From positions 1-32,921 of the forward strand of contig JAFGVX010000007.1 in NCBI GenBank assembly GCA_016937775.1: 32,921 bases of DNA, given 5' to 3'. The notes under the pieces were generated by a model. The model saw only the letters and a program-made list of their open reading frames with translations, searched no databases and had not been told where the DNA came from. The position numbers were made by a program, and so were the translations under genes. Shown here piece after piece: positions 7,542-15,800 of the stretch (the first letter of the stretch is position 1; the number at the start of each line of letters is the position of its first letter). Source of the stretch: Campylobacterales bacterium. Lineage in GTDB: Bacteria; Campylobacterota; Campylobacteria; Campylobacterales; Sulfurovaceae.

Positions 7542-10016
7542 TTATTCTTCTATTTCATCTATATTATCAGGCTCAACCTCTTCATCATCTTTTGGACATT
7601 TAGCAATACTTACTACTTTATCTTTATTTGCAACTTTTACTATTGTCACACCCGAAGCAGCACGACCCGTCTTTCTTATACTCGCCATATCGACCCTAAT
7701 CATCTTGCCGATACTTGTAAGACACATAAGGTCTTTATCGTCTTCGACAAAAACCACACCGACAACATCACCTGTTTTATCGGCAATCTTCATAGAGATG
7801 ACACCCTTACCTGCTCGTGTTTGCTCTCTATATTCACTCGCTGTTGTCTGTTTTCCAAATCCGTTTTCACTCACTATAAGTATCTCATTAGATTCATCTT
7901 CAATAGTGGTTGCACCACATACGTAGTCATCTTTGACCTTAAATTTGATTGCCGTAACTCCTCTAGAAACTCTACCGATCTCTCTTAAATCATCGATTTT
8001 AAATCGAATACACATACCTTTTTTCGTTGCGATAAATATCCATTTAGTATCAGGCGTGACTATCTTCACTTCAACAAGTGAATCATCTTCATCAAGGTTG
8101 ATGGCTCTTACGCCGTTACTTCTGATGTTAGAATACTCACTCAAATTTGTTCTTTTAGCGATACCATTATTGGTAAAGAAAACTAATCCCTTATCATTTT
8201 CAAAATCGGATGTCGGGATAATAGACATAATCTTTTCATCAGGCTGTAAGTTTATGAGATTCACAACCGCTTTTCCTTTAGCTGCTCTGCTACCTTCAGG
8301 GATTCTGTACACTTTGAGCCAATAGAGCTGACCTCTATCGGTTACAAACATAAGCGTATCATGCGTATTGGAGACAAAAAACCTCTCAATAAAATCATCC
8401 TCATAGGTAGTGAGCGCAGTTTTTCCTTTGCCGCCTCTATTTTGTTTGTCGTATTGCTTAAGCGGTACTCTTTTGATGTAGCCTCTATGTGTGATAGTCA
8501 CAACCATAGGCTCATTTGGAATAAGATCTTCGATGTCGATATCATCATAATCATCAACAATCTCCGTTCTTCTTGGTATACTATACGCTTCACCTATCTC
8601 TTTGAGTTCGCTTTTGATGATGCCGTTTATCTTTTTCTCGCTTTTGAGGAGTCCCTCAAGATATTCAATTGTTTTTCTCAGCTCGGCCAACTCATTTTCA
8701 ATCTTCTCAATCTCAAGTCCTGTAAGACGTCTAAGACGCATCTCAAGAATTGCTTTAGCTTGTATCTCGCTCAAATCAAATTTAGATATCAGATTGGTTT
8801 TTGCATCTTCATCATCGTTACTTGCTCGAATGATTTTAATAACTTCATCGATGTTATCAACCGCAATCTTGAGTCCCTCTAAAATATGTGCTCTTGCTCT
8901 TGCTTTTTCTAGATCAAAAATTGTTCTTCTGATAATAACCGTTTTTCTATGTTTCAAAAAGAGGTCTAAAAGCTCTATAAGAGTAAATACTTTTGGCTCC
9001 TTATTGACAATCGCAAGCATGATAATTCCAAAAGTTACTTGCATCTGAGTAGATTTGAAAAGATTATTGAGAACAATATCACTCATTGCATCACGTTTAA
9101 GCTCAATGACGACTCTTATCCCTTCTCTGTCTGATTCATCTCTAAGCTCTGATATTCCTTCAATATTTTTATCTTTTACAAGTTGAGCAATATTTTCTAT
9201 AAGTTTTGATTTATTGACTTGATACGGCAATTCATCAATAACAATAGTCTCTTTACTTCCCTTTTGCTCTATGTGTGTTTTAGCTCTTACTTTTATGCGT
9301 CCTCTTCCTGTTTCATACGCATCGGTAATCCCCTTACGCCCGAATATAATACCCCCTGTCGGAAAATCAGGACCTTTCACTATCTCTTTGAGCTCCTCAA
9401 TACCGCTTTTTGGATTGTCCACTCTAAATAATAGTGCCTCAATAAGTTCTTCAAGACGATGTGGCGGAATATTAGTTGCCATACCGACGGCAATTCCGGA
9501 GCTTCCATTAAGTAATAAATTTGGTATGCGACTCGGCAATACATCCGGCTCTTTCATACTATCATCATAGTTCGGTACAAAATCCACGGTATCTTTATCA
9601 ATATCAGTAAGTAACTCTTCAGCTATCTTTGTCATTCTTGCTTCCGTATAACGCATAGCAGCTGCATTGTCGCCATCCACAGAACCAAAGTTCCCCTGTC
9701 CGTCAACGATCGGTGCCTGCATTGAAAAATCTTGTGCCATACGTACAAGTGCATCATAAACAGCAGTATCACCATGTGGATGATATTTCCCTATAACATC
9801 CCCAACAATACGGGCTGATTTTTTATATGAACTTCTATGAGAAAGGCTTAGCTCATTCATAGCAAAGAGAATACGACGATGTACCGGTTTCAAACCGTCT
9901 CTAGCATCAGGTAAAGCCCGTCCGATGATAACACTCATCGAATAATCCAAATAGCTAGATTTGATACTCTCCTCTATTAAAACCTCTTCAGATTTCTCCT
10001 CAAATAGTTGCGCCAT
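7542..10016 (-). CDS. gyrA: DNA gyrase subunit A
   Basis: 824 residues, full length. It is the DNA-cutting and rejoining subunit of gyrase, which with GyrB introduces negative supercoils. The catalytic Tyr is Y123 in [11 protein letters not shown]. The quinolone region reads [12 protein letters not shown] with Thr84 and Asp88 at the positions of E. coli Ser83 and Asp87; Thr is the usual wild-type residue in Campylobacterota. The GyrA box appears as QNRGGKG in the C-terminal pinwheel, and the protein ends in an acidic tail ([15 protein letters not shown]). The ATG at 10016 follows AAAGGAG at ideal spacing. It heads the minus-strand operon with asd, yqhA and hemE. gyrB is not nearby. Confidence 0.98.
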   Translation of the reverse strand: MAQLFEEKSEEVLIEESIKSSYLDYSMSVIIGRALPDARDGLKPVHRRILFAMNELSLSHRSSYKKSARIVGDVIGKYHPHGDTAVYDALVRMAQDFSMQAPIVDGQGNFGSVDGDNAAAMRYTEARMTKIAEELLTDIDKDTVDFVPNYDDSMKEPDVLPSRIPNLLLNGSSGIAVGMATNIPPHRLEELIEALLFRVDNPKSGIEELKEIVKGPDFPTGGIIFGRKGITDAYETGRGRIKVRAKTHIEQKGSKETIVIDELPYQVNKSKLIENIAQLVKDKNIEGISELRDESDREGIRVVIELKRDAMSDIVLNNLFKSTQMQVTFGIIMLAIVNKEPKVFTLIELLDLFLKHRKTVIIRRTIFDLEKARARAHILEGLKIAVDNIDEVIKIIRASNDDEDAKTNLISKFDLSEIQAKAILEMRLRRLTGLEIEKIENELAELRKTIEYLEGLLKSEKKINGIIKSELKEIGEAYSIPRRTEIVDDYDDIDIEDLIPNEPMVVTITHRGYIKRVPLKQYDKQNRGGKGKTALTTYEDDFIERFFVSNTHDTLMFVTDRGQLYWLKVYRIPEGSRAAKGKAVVNLINLQPDEKIMSIIPTSDFENDKGLVFFTNNGIAKRTNLSEYSNIRSNGVRAINLDEDDSLVEVKIVTPDTKWIFIATKKGMCIRFKIDDLREIGRVSRGVTAIKFKVKDDYVCGATTIEDESNEILIVSENGFGKQTTASEYREQTRAGKGVISMKIADKTGDVVGVVFVEDDKDLMCLTSIGKMIRVDMASIRKTGRAASGVTIVKVANKDKVVSIAKCPKDDEEVEPDNIDEIEE

Positions 10017-10047
10017 AAGACTCCTTTAGGTCATAAAAAATTAGATT

Positions 10048-10053
10048 ATTATA
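10048..10053 (-). promoter_or_regulatory. -10 box for gyrA
   Basis: The minus strand reads TATAAT 31 bases before the gyrA ATG. It lies in the 158-bp divergent spacer shared with exbB. Confidence 0.5.
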
Positions 10054-10135
10054 GCTAAGAGAGGCTTAAAAGCTTATCGAATCCACGAGAAAATACTTTT
10101 AGGGCATCCTTAATAAACAATTAACATAAATATTA

Positions 10136-10141
10136 TATAAT
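10136..10141 (+). promoter_or_regulatory. -10 box for exbB
   Basis: TATAAT (inside TATATAAT) lies 33 bases before the exbB GTG start, in the divergent gyrA/exbB spacer. Confidence 0.5.
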
Positions 10142-10174
10142 TCTTCGTCAATTTTATAAACAAAAGGGATTCTT

Positions 10175-10612
10175 GTGCCTATAGAACAGTTGAAAAATGT
10201 TGTCGATTATGGAGTGATCGGTTTTTTGGTATTTTTAAGCTTCATCGTTGTTACTTTTACGATAGAAAGAATACTCTTTTTTAGATCCATTCGAAAAAAA
10301 AGTTATGGAAGTAGAACACAACTCGAACTTGATCTTAGTTCACACTTATCAACTATAGCGTCCATAGGAACAAATGCACCATATATAGGACTCCTCGGAA
10401 CAGTCTTAGCTATCATCATCACCTTCTACATCATAGGTGAACAAGGCGATAATGTAAATGCCGGCGAGATCATGAAGAATTTAGCACTCGCACTCAAAGC
10501 AACAGCAGCAGGACTTTTAGTTGCCATCCCTGCTACGGCAATCTATAATGCACTTTTAACAAAAGTTGATAAAATCCTAGCGCAGTGGGATATAGCACAA
10601 GAAAACAAATGA
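10175..10612 (+). CDS. exbB: ExbB/MotA/TolQ-type proton channel subunit
   Basis: 145 residues, with three transmembrane stretches: about 14-32 (VIGFLVFLSFIVVTFTIERI), 64-90 (NAPYIGLLGTVLAIIITFYI) and 108-128 (LALALKATAAGLLVAIPATA). The APYIGLLGTVLAII and ATAAGLLVAIPA blocks are the MotA/TolQ/ExbB channel signature. With ExbD it should form an inner-membrane proton-driven motor that energises TonB-dependent uptake or a TolQR-like process. The GTG start at 10175 is supported by AAAGGG at 10163-10168. Its TGA overlaps the exbD ATG (ATGA). No tonB gene follows, so the partner could be elsewhere or the pair could serve another system. Confidence 0.9.
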   Translation: MPIEQLKNVVDYGVIGFLVFLSFIVVTFTIERILFFRSIRKKSYGSRTQLELDLSSHLSTIASIGTNAPYIGLLGTVLAIIITFYIIGEQGDNVNAGEIMKNLALALKATAAGLLVAIPATAIYNALLTKVDKILAQWDIAQENK

Positions 10613-10989
10613 GAAGAGAAAAATTTGATAAGATAAATATCGTTCCGTTTATTGATATTGTTCTTGTATTACTTGTTATTGTTCTTGCAACGGCAAGTTT
10701 TATAGAAAAGACGGGTATCGATATTGATCTGCCTACTGCATCATCACAAAGCAAGGTTGATCCTAAAAATATCACTATTACCATAGATGCAAAAGGAAGC
10801 TATTTTTATGATAAAAAAGCAGTTTCGCTCGATGAAGTAAAAGAGAATATCATGACACTCGATCCAAGCAAGGATAATGTTACGATAACAACAGATAAAG
10901 CAAGCTCATTTGAATCATTCGTTGCTATCATCGATATACTCAAGTCCAAAAATTTTGAGAAGATATCGATACTTACAAAAAGAGACTAA
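10609..10989 (+). CDS. exbD: ExbD/TolR-type motor subunit
   Basis: 126 residues. A short cytoplasmic N-terminus precedes one transmembrane helix (about 12-32) starting NIVPFIDIVLVLLVIVLA, which carries the family's essential proton-path Asp in PFID. The rest is a periplasmic domain with beta-rich repeats (ITITIDAKGSYFYDKKAV). It partners ExbB in the proton-driven motor complex. ATG 10609 overlaps the exbB stop by four bases, so translation is coupled; a longer frame from 10585 is rejected for this reason. The 3' end overlaps the thioredoxin gene on the other strand by four bases. Confidence 0.9.
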   Translation: MRREKFDKINIVPFIDIVLVLLVIVLATASFIEKTGIDIDLPTASSQSKVDPKNITITIDAKGSYFYDKKAVSLDEVKENIMTLDPSKDNVTITTDKASSFESFVAIIDILKSKNFEKISILTKRD

Positions 10990-11303
10990 CGCTCTAATAT
11001 CTCATATATTCGTGTAAGCTTTTCGCCAAGTGCATGGATGCTCATAGCTCTACCCTCTCTGATATACTCTTTACCTTCTATAAAAATGATAAGTGTAGGC
11101 ACACTAAAAACACTCAGCCAAGCAGCAATCTCAAGATGCTCTTTTGTATCTAAGAAAACTCTTTTAATAAATGGAAATTTTTGCTCTAAAAATTCTTCTA
11201 TCTTTGGCTTGAGTGCATTACAAACGCCACAATCCTCCCCACTAAAGTAGAGTGCTACGGCTGTATTGTTATGCACCAATGCTTCGATATCTTCAGGGTT
11301 CAT
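10986..11303 (-). CDS. Thioredoxin-like protein with CGVC active site
   Basis: 105 residues, a single thioredoxin fold without a signal peptide, so probably a cytoplasmic disulfide reductant. The active site is FSGEDCGVCNAL (Cys26 and Cys29), differing from the classical CGPC of TrxA, and the cis-proline loop appears as FSVPTLIIF. The altered dipeptide should shift redox potential, and similar short proteins are annotated as thioredoxin family without a known partner. It has a near-perfect Shine-Dalgarno sequence (AAAGGAGG) before ATG 11303. It is convergent with exbD and divergent from yebC, so it is transcribed alone. Confidence 0.85.
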   Translation of the reverse strand: MNPEDIEALVHNNTAVALYFSGEDCGVCNALKPKIEEFLEQKFPFIKRVFLDTKEHLEIAAWLSVFSVPTLIIFIEGKEYIREGRAMSIHALGEKLTRIYEILER

Positions 11304-11394
11304 GAGCCTCCTTTGAGAAAATGTTATATTTAAAAAGATGGTATCTAAAAAACTCTTTTAAATGAGTTACAGCCTCCCCTAAATGGCAAAAGTG

Positions 11395-11400
11395 TATAAT
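11395..11400 (+). promoter_or_regulatory. -10 box for yebC
   Basis: A perfect TATAAT 37 bases before the yebC ATG, preceded by a TG dinucleotide one base upstream (GTGTATAAT), in the divergent spacer shared with the thioredoxin gene. Confidence 0.5.
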
Positions 11401-11437
11401 TGCAAAATTTATATCCCTAATGAGCAAAGGAAAGATA

Positions 11438-12175
11438 ATGGGAAGAGCATTTGAGTATAGAAAAGCAGCTAAGATGAAGCGGTGGGGAAATATGTCAAAG
11501 GTATTTCCAAAATATAGCAAACTCATCACGATGGCAGCTAAAGACGGGGTACCTGATCCTGATCAAAATGCCAAACTAAGAACCATCATTCAAAATGCAA
11601 AAGCTGAAAATGTCCCTAAAGATGTCATCGAAAATGCGATCAAGCGAGCTAGTGGTAAAGATGCTGCAGACATCAAAGAGATGCGATATGAAGCTAAAGG
11701 ACCTTACGGCTTGCAACTCATTATAGAGTGTGCGACAGATAACGGCACTCGAACGGTTGCCAATGTAAAGGCAATCCTCGTGCGCAATAAAGCAGAACTT
11801 CTTACATCAGGCGCGCTTGATTTTATGTTCACAAGAAAAGCTGTCTTTCTTATTGATAAAAAAGACGATATAGACCTTGAAGAACTCGAGCTTGATCTTA
11901 TAGACTATGGGCTTGAAGAGATAGAAGAAGATAAAGAAGCGCAAGAGAACGGGGAAGATAAAGATATCATCCGAATTTATGGTGAATATAAGTCATTTGG
12001 TGAACTCAGTAAAACTCTAGAAGATCGCAAAATAGAGGTCACTAAAGCAACGCTTGAGTTTATCCCAAATACTCCTATAGAAATCTCAGAAGAGCAACTT
12101 GATGATATAGAAACGCTCATAGAAAAACTTGAAGATGATGAGGATGTACAAGTAGTTTATACCAATTTGGCATAA
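11438..12175 (+). CDS. yebC: YebC/PmpR family protein
   Basis: 245 residues, full length. YebC-family proteins have been described as DNA-binding regulators and, more recently, as ribosome-associated factors aiding difficult sequences; which applies here is unknown. The start [16 protein letters not shown] is the usual N-terminus in Campylobacterota (other phyla have MAGHSKW). [35 protein letters not shown] and YEAKGPYG are family blocks. I chose ATG 11438 over 11420 because homology starts there and AAAGGA lies eight bases upstream. The gene is followed after ten bases by a small exported protein on the same strand, probably in one transcript. Confidence 0.95.
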   Translation: MGRAFEYRKAAKMKRWGNMSKVFPKYSKLITMAAKDGVPDPDQNAKLRTIIQNAKAENVPKDVIENAIKRASGKDAADIKEMRYEAKGPYGLQLIIECATDNGTRTVANVKAILVRNKAELLTSGALDFMFTRKAVFLIDKKDDIDLEELELDLIDYGLEEIEEDKEAQENGEDKDIIRIYGEYKSFGELSKTLEDRKIEVTKATLEFIPNTPIEISEEQLDDIETLIEKLEDDEDVQVVYTNLA

Positions 12176-12185
12176 GGATATAGAA

Positions 12186-12521
12186 ATGAGAAAAATACTT
12201 TTAATGTCTGTTTTATGCTTAGGATTTGCATTTGCAAATGCTGATGCGATCTTAGATGGAGAGTGGATAAGAGTAAGTGGTGGTAGCGCTAAACTCATGA
12301 TCATCAAAGATGACGAAGGAAACTTTGATACAAAATGGATGAATACCTATGCTTATATACGATCGATAAAACAGACAAACCTAACACATTGGAGCTGCGA
12401 AATGATCCACAATAAAGGCTCAGAGCTCTTTTGGGAAGAGTGCGAAATCGATCTTGTGGATGGTAAGCTTATCATCAAAGATAAACACTCCGAGCACACT
12501 TTTACAAGAGAGATAAACTAA
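12186..12521 (+). CDS. Small exported protein of unknown function
   Basis: 111 residues. An N-terminal signal peptide is clear: MRKILLMSVLCLGFAFANADA with a cleavage site after ANA or ADA (about residue 19-21). The mature part is about 90 residues, rich in beta-prone segments (LDGEWIRVSGGSAKLMIIKD) and two Cys (about 72 and 87) that could form a disulfide in the periplasm. The pattern 'LDGEWIRVSGG...LxIKDKHSEHTFTRE' suggests a small beta-barrel or lipocalin-like fold, but I do not recognise the family. It lies ten bases after yebC and overlaps the 3' end of the phospholipase-like gene on the other strand by four bases. Confidence 0.75.
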   Translation: MRKILLMSVLCLGFAFANADAILDGEWIRVSGGSAKLMIIKDDEGNFDTKWMNTYAYIRSIKQTNLTHWSCEMIHNKGSELFWEECEIDLVDGKLIIKDKHSEHTFTREIN

Positions 12522-12964
12522 ATCTCTTCTAGCTTATCCAAGGAGTCATCGATCATTGATCTCAACACTTTGAGTTTCTCCACAACCTCTTGCTTCTCTT
12601 CGATATTCAAAGCTTTATATCCCCTAGATTCCGACCAACCATATCCCCAACGAAATGATGTTGGCAGATATGGAGTACCGCCTACTCGAACACCTGCTAG
12701 CATGATTTTGGCGATCTCAGGCTCACCGATAGACTCAACACATATTTTGAGAGCTTCATCGGCTTGAAGACGCTCTTCTTGCGTACCACCTTTCCAATAT
12801 GCAAGATCATGACTCACACAACAATTTAACCATTCCGATTGTTGATTAAATGTACCATTAGGAAATGAGCTGCAACCATCAGTAGTAAATGGTTTTAACT
12901 CATCACTTTGGACAACTGTAAAGATAAAGAATAGAGATAATATACAGCTACTTATAATTTTCAA
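12518..12964 (-). CDS. Secreted phospholipase A2-like protein
   Basis: 148 residues with a signal peptide (MKIISSCILSLFFIFTVVQS). The mature part begins DGCSSFPNGT and contains LNCCVSHDLAYWKGG (Cys-Cys-x2-His-Asp, about residues 48-53), the catalytic-helix pattern of phospholipase A2 (CCxxHDxCY), with an Asp partner plausible in QADEALKICV. It may hydrolyse phospholipids in the periplasm or outside the cell, although the calcium-binding glycine loop of animal enzymes is not obvious, so catalysis is unproven. The gene starts at TTG 12964, with GAGAG upstream, 18 bases after ybiT on the same strand. The N-terminal Cys is not in a lipobox. Confidence 0.7.
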   Translation of the reverse strand: MKIISSCILSLFFIFTVVQSDELKPFTTDGCSSFPNGTFNQQSEWLNCCVSHDLAYWKGGTQEERLQADEALKICVESIGEPEIAKIMLAGVRVGGTPYLPTSFRWGYGWSESRGYKALNIEEKQEVVEKLKVLRSMIDDSLDKLEEI

Positions 12965-12982
12965 ATTTATATCTCTCGTTTA

Positions 12983-14578
12983 TTAATGTCCATACACATC
13001 AACAAAAGCTTCATAATCACCCTCAAAATCCAATAGGCTTCCATCCTCTTGTATCTTGATAATTCGATTGGCAAAAGCATCTATAAGTTCACGGTCATGT
13101 GTCACACATATTACACCGCCTTGATAATCATGCAACGCTTCACCAAGTGAAACAATCGCCTCAAGGTCTAGATGGTTATTGGGCTCATCAAGCACCAAGT
13201 AATTGGCACTATCCATCATCATCTTACTGAGCATCAATCGATGTTTTTCTCCTCCGCTGCATGCACTTACTTTTTTGCTTTGTTCTTCACCGGTGAAAAG
13301 CATACGACCTAAACACTTTCGTATCTCGTCAATATGCCACTTGGGATCAAAATTTTGTATCCATTGCGGCAAAAGATCATCACCTTTGATGATATCTGTC
13401 GTATTTTGAGGGAAATATGTAGTAGTAACTGTTTGCCCCCACGAGAAATCACCGCTATCAGGCTTTAATTTACCCATAAGTATCTCAATAAGTGTACTCT
13501 TTCCCACACCGTTTGAACCGATAATTGCTACTTTATCACTCTTATTAAGTTTAAATGAAAGCCCTTCAAAAACCTGCTCACCATCATAGCTCTTTGTAAG
13601 TGCATTGACAGTAAGTACCTCATTGCCTATATCTCTATGGGGTTTGAAAACGATAGAGGGGTCTCTTCTACTTGAGAGTTTTATCTCGCTTATATCGAGT
13701 TTATCAAGCTGTTTTTGACGACTCGTTGCCTGTTTTGCTTTTGAAGCATTGGCGCTAAAACGTGCGATAAATTTCTCTAAATCATCTTTCTCTTTGAGTG
13801 CTTTTGAACGCTCCGTTTGTGCTTGTTTTGCTAGCAGATTTGCCGCAATATACCACTCATCATAATTACCCGTAAACTCCCTGATAGTTTGAAAATCGAG
13901 ATCTAGAATATGCGTTACGACACCATTTAAAAAGTGTCTATCATGAGAGATTACAACAAGTACGCCCTCGTGGCGTTTAAGTTCTTCCTCAAGCCAACTG
14001 ATCGTCTCTATATCAAGGTTATTTGTCGGCTCATCGAGTAGCAATACATCGGGCTTCAAGAAAAGTACCTGCGCAAGTAATATCTTAAATTTATCGCCGC
14101 TTGGAAGTGAACTCATCAACTCCATATGTTCACTTGCGGGAAATCCGAGTGCCTCGAGAAGTTTTTCTATCTTGACATCACTCTCATAAGTCGGATCTTC
14201 CTCGGCGCAAATAATCTCAAGTTCCGCTAAACGATTATTAACCGCTTCACTCTCAAAGTCTCCCTCCATATAGAGCTTCTCTTTCTCTTTTTGAGCATCA
14301 AAGAGTCTTTTATTGCCGTAGAGTACGGCATCGCTGAGTGTGAAGTCCTCAAAAGCATACTGATTTTGTCCTAACATTCCAAGTTTTACACCTGCTTGAA
14401 GCTGCACTTCGCCTTCAGTCGGCTCAATCTCACCCGAGAGTATCTTAATGAGTGTTGACTTCCCTGCTCCATTTGCACCGATGAGTCCGTATCTTTTTCC
14501 TGCATCCAAAGAGATATTGATTTTATCAAATAGTACCCTCTTGCCGTATCTTTGTGTTAAATTAACCGTAGATAACAA
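12983..14578 (-). CDS. ybiT: ABC-F ATPase, YbiT-like
   Basis: 531 residues with two ABC domains and no transmembrane segments, the ABC-F layout of ribosome-associated translation factors. Domain 1 has Walker A GANGAGKST (about 35-43), Walker B LLLDEPTNNLD, and a degenerate signature (LPSGDKFKILLAQ). Domain 2 has GSNGVGKST, an intact signature CSGGEKHRLMLSK and YLVLDEPNNHLD. The linker has the RFSANASKAKQATSRQKQ block found in YbiT. The degenerate first signature is also seen in E. coli YbiT, which helps assign it to this branch rather than EttA or Uup. It probably resolves stalled ribosomes at the E site. The TTG start at 14578 has AAAGGA at good spacing. Confidence 0.9.
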   Translation of the reverse strand: MLSTVNLTQRYGKRVLFDKINISLDAGKRYGLIGANGAGKSTLIKILSGEIEPTEGEVQLQAGVKLGMLGQNQYAFEDFTLSDAVLYGNKRLFDAQKEKEKLYMEGDFESEAVNNRLAELEIICAEEDPTYESDVKIEKLLEALGFPASEHMELMSSLPSGDKFKILLAQVLFLKPDVLLLDEPTNNLDIETISWLEEELKRHEGVLVVISHDRHFLNGVVTHILDLDFQTIREFTGNYDEWYIAANLLAKQAQTERSKALKEKDDLEKFIARFSANASKAKQATSRQKQLDKLDISEIKLSSRRDPSIVFKPHRDIGNEVLTVNALTKSYDGEQVFEGLSFKLNKSDKVAIIGSNGVGKSTLIEILMGKLKPDSGDFSWGQTVTTTYFPQNTTDIIKGDDLLPQWIQNFDPKWHIDEIRKCLGRMLFTGEEQSKKVSACSGGEKHRLMLSKMMMDSANYLVLDEPNNHLDLEAIVSLGEALHDYQGGVICVTHDRELIDAFANRIIKIQEDGSLLDFEGDYEAFVDVYGH

Positions 14579-14654
14579 AATAATCCTTTACATATATCAT
14601 TTATAATTTGAGTGCAATTTTAGCATATTGTATTGAAAATAACACTCATCTCTA

Positions 14655-15098
14655 TTAGCGTTTACTTATAAGCTCTTCATTTCGTTTGAGTATCCTCTTA
14701 TAATCTTTTTGAAGTTGAAGATACTCCCCTTTTAAAATACCAAGCTCATTGCTTACCGATTCGAGTTGCTCTTGCACCTCTCGAAGTTTATGTTCCGTTT
14801 TAAAAAATTCTTCTTGCTTCGACTCGTAGGCAACCTTAATACGCTCTAGTTCCTCAATATGGATTTTATCTTTTTTTTGCTCCGCCTTCAGCGCATCATT
14901 CTCTTTGGTAACTCTTTTGAGTTTTTTACCGTCTTCTACTTCCGCAAAGATTAATTTATCGTTTTTCTCTCTAAGCTCTTTAAGCTTGATAGAAAATCCG
15001 TTGGCAATAAATATCATCATTAAAAAACTGCTTAAAACAATAATTACTATCAAAGAAAGCCAAGTACTTGTAGAAAGATTTAAGATAAGTTCTGTCAT
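14655..15098 (-). CDS. Single-pass membrane coiled-coil protein, unknown
   Basis: 147 residues. One transmembrane helix (about 13-34, WLSLIVIIVLSSFLMMIFIA) is followed by a nearly continuous charged, heptad-rich coiled coil from about residue 40 to the end, with Leu/Ile spacing such as LREVQEQLESVSNELGIL. The coiled coil should lie in the cytoplasm or periplasm depending on orientation; Lys/Arg density right after the helix favours the cytoplasm. I do not recognise the family. It starts five bases after the lolA stop, so it is probably co-transcribed with lolA; the gap to ybiT is 76 bases and contains the ybiT ribosome-binding site. Confidence 0.75.
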   Translation of the reverse strand: MTELILNLSTSTWLSLIVIIVLSSFLMMIFIANGFSIKLKELREKNDKLIFAEVEDGKKLKRVTKENDALKAEQKKDKIHIEELERIKVAYESKQEEFFKTEHKLREVQEQLESVSNELGILKGEYLQLQKDYKRILKRNEELISKR

Positions 15099-15103
15099 TA
15101 TGG

Positions 15104-15628
15104 TTATTCTTCGATGATGTCATAGTCTACAGGATACATACACTGCATATCTTTTGGATGTAAGGGTTGATTTTTTGAATGTATATTTTCAAAAATGATA
15201 AGCACGGAGTTATCGACTTCGTCCTTATATGCTACTCTGCTTAATTCATTTCTTTGATTGACTTGAAGTGTATATATATGCTCTTTATATACTGCATTAT
15301 AGACAGTTGGACGAACAGGTTTTGCTTTCTTGATAATTTCAAGCAGATCAAAACCGTTATCGATCATATAGGCACTTACCTGCTCTAAATCATGATCGAC
15401 TATCAATATCTCTTCTTTGTTTGAGCAGACATCTTTTTTTGTCGGAGAAGTATAACTCCATTTTAGGTTTGAAGGCGAAGAGTAGAGTATCTTGCCCTTA
15501 TATATAATCTTCTCTTTTTGTTGATTTGTTATGATCTGTGTAAAATTTGCGCTAAAAGATTTTGGCAAAATAATCTCACCACCAAAAAGAAAAAAAGGAA
15601 TAAAAAATATACTAAATATTCGTTTCAT
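15104..15628 (-). CDS. lolA: Outer-membrane lipoprotein carrier LolA-like
   Basis: 174 residues with a signal peptide (MKRIFSIFFIPFFLFGG). LolA accepts lipoproteins from the inner-membrane Lol ABC transporter and ferries them across the periplasm. 'SFSANFTQIITNQQKEKIIYKGKILYSSPSNLKWSY' is the characteristic beginning of the half-barrel, with the F-x-Q and K-G-x-[IL] pattern, and YTSPTKKDVC/ILIVDHDLEQVS follow. Identity outside these blocks is low, as usual for LolA. The ATG has GGGAGC upstream. It is divergent from secA, and the LolC/E-like permease lies just after secA, so Lol components flank secA. Confidence 0.88.
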   Translation of the reverse strand: MKRIFSIFFIPFFLFGGEIILPKSFSANFTQIITNQQKEKIIYKGKILYSSPSNLKWSYTSPTKKDVCSNKEEILIVDHDLEQVSAYMIDNGFDLLEIIKKAKPVRPTVYNAVYKEHIYTLQVNQRNELSRVAYKDEVDNSVLIIFENIHSKNQPLHPKDMQCMYPVDYDIIEE

Positions 15629-15756
15629 AAAGCTCCCGATTTAAAGTCTTACTATATCAAAAGATCACTTTGATACCGTTTTGTAATTATGGCAAAAAAA
15701 TGTGACGTAAATGCGCTTAAAGTATAGAGCTAAACATTATTTTTAGTAATTTTAGA

Positions 15757-15762
15757 TAGAAT
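15757..15762 (+). promoter_or_regulatory. -10 box for secA
   Basis: TAGAAT 38 bases before the secA ATG with T-rich sequence upstream (ATTTTTAGTAATTTTAGA). Inferred from position and similarity only. Confidence 0.4.
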
Positions 15763-15800
15763 AAACGCACTTAAATAAGCAAATAAGGCAAACTAATATT

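Noticed and set aside
8361-8882. 173-codon open frame opposite gyrA, and similar open frames opposite asd and hemE
   Set aside because: They are antisense shadows of strongly conserved genes, have no ribosome-binding site and give no recognisable protein.
7755-9777. gyrA quinolone-resistance change
   Set aside because: Thr84 at the Ser83 position is the usual residue in Campylobacterota, and Asp88 is unchanged, so no resistance claim is supported.
10248-10283. Possible frameshift or missing part in exbB because it is short
   Set aside because: All three family helices and signature blocks are present; about 140 residues is normal for short ExbB/TolQ-like proteins in this phylum.
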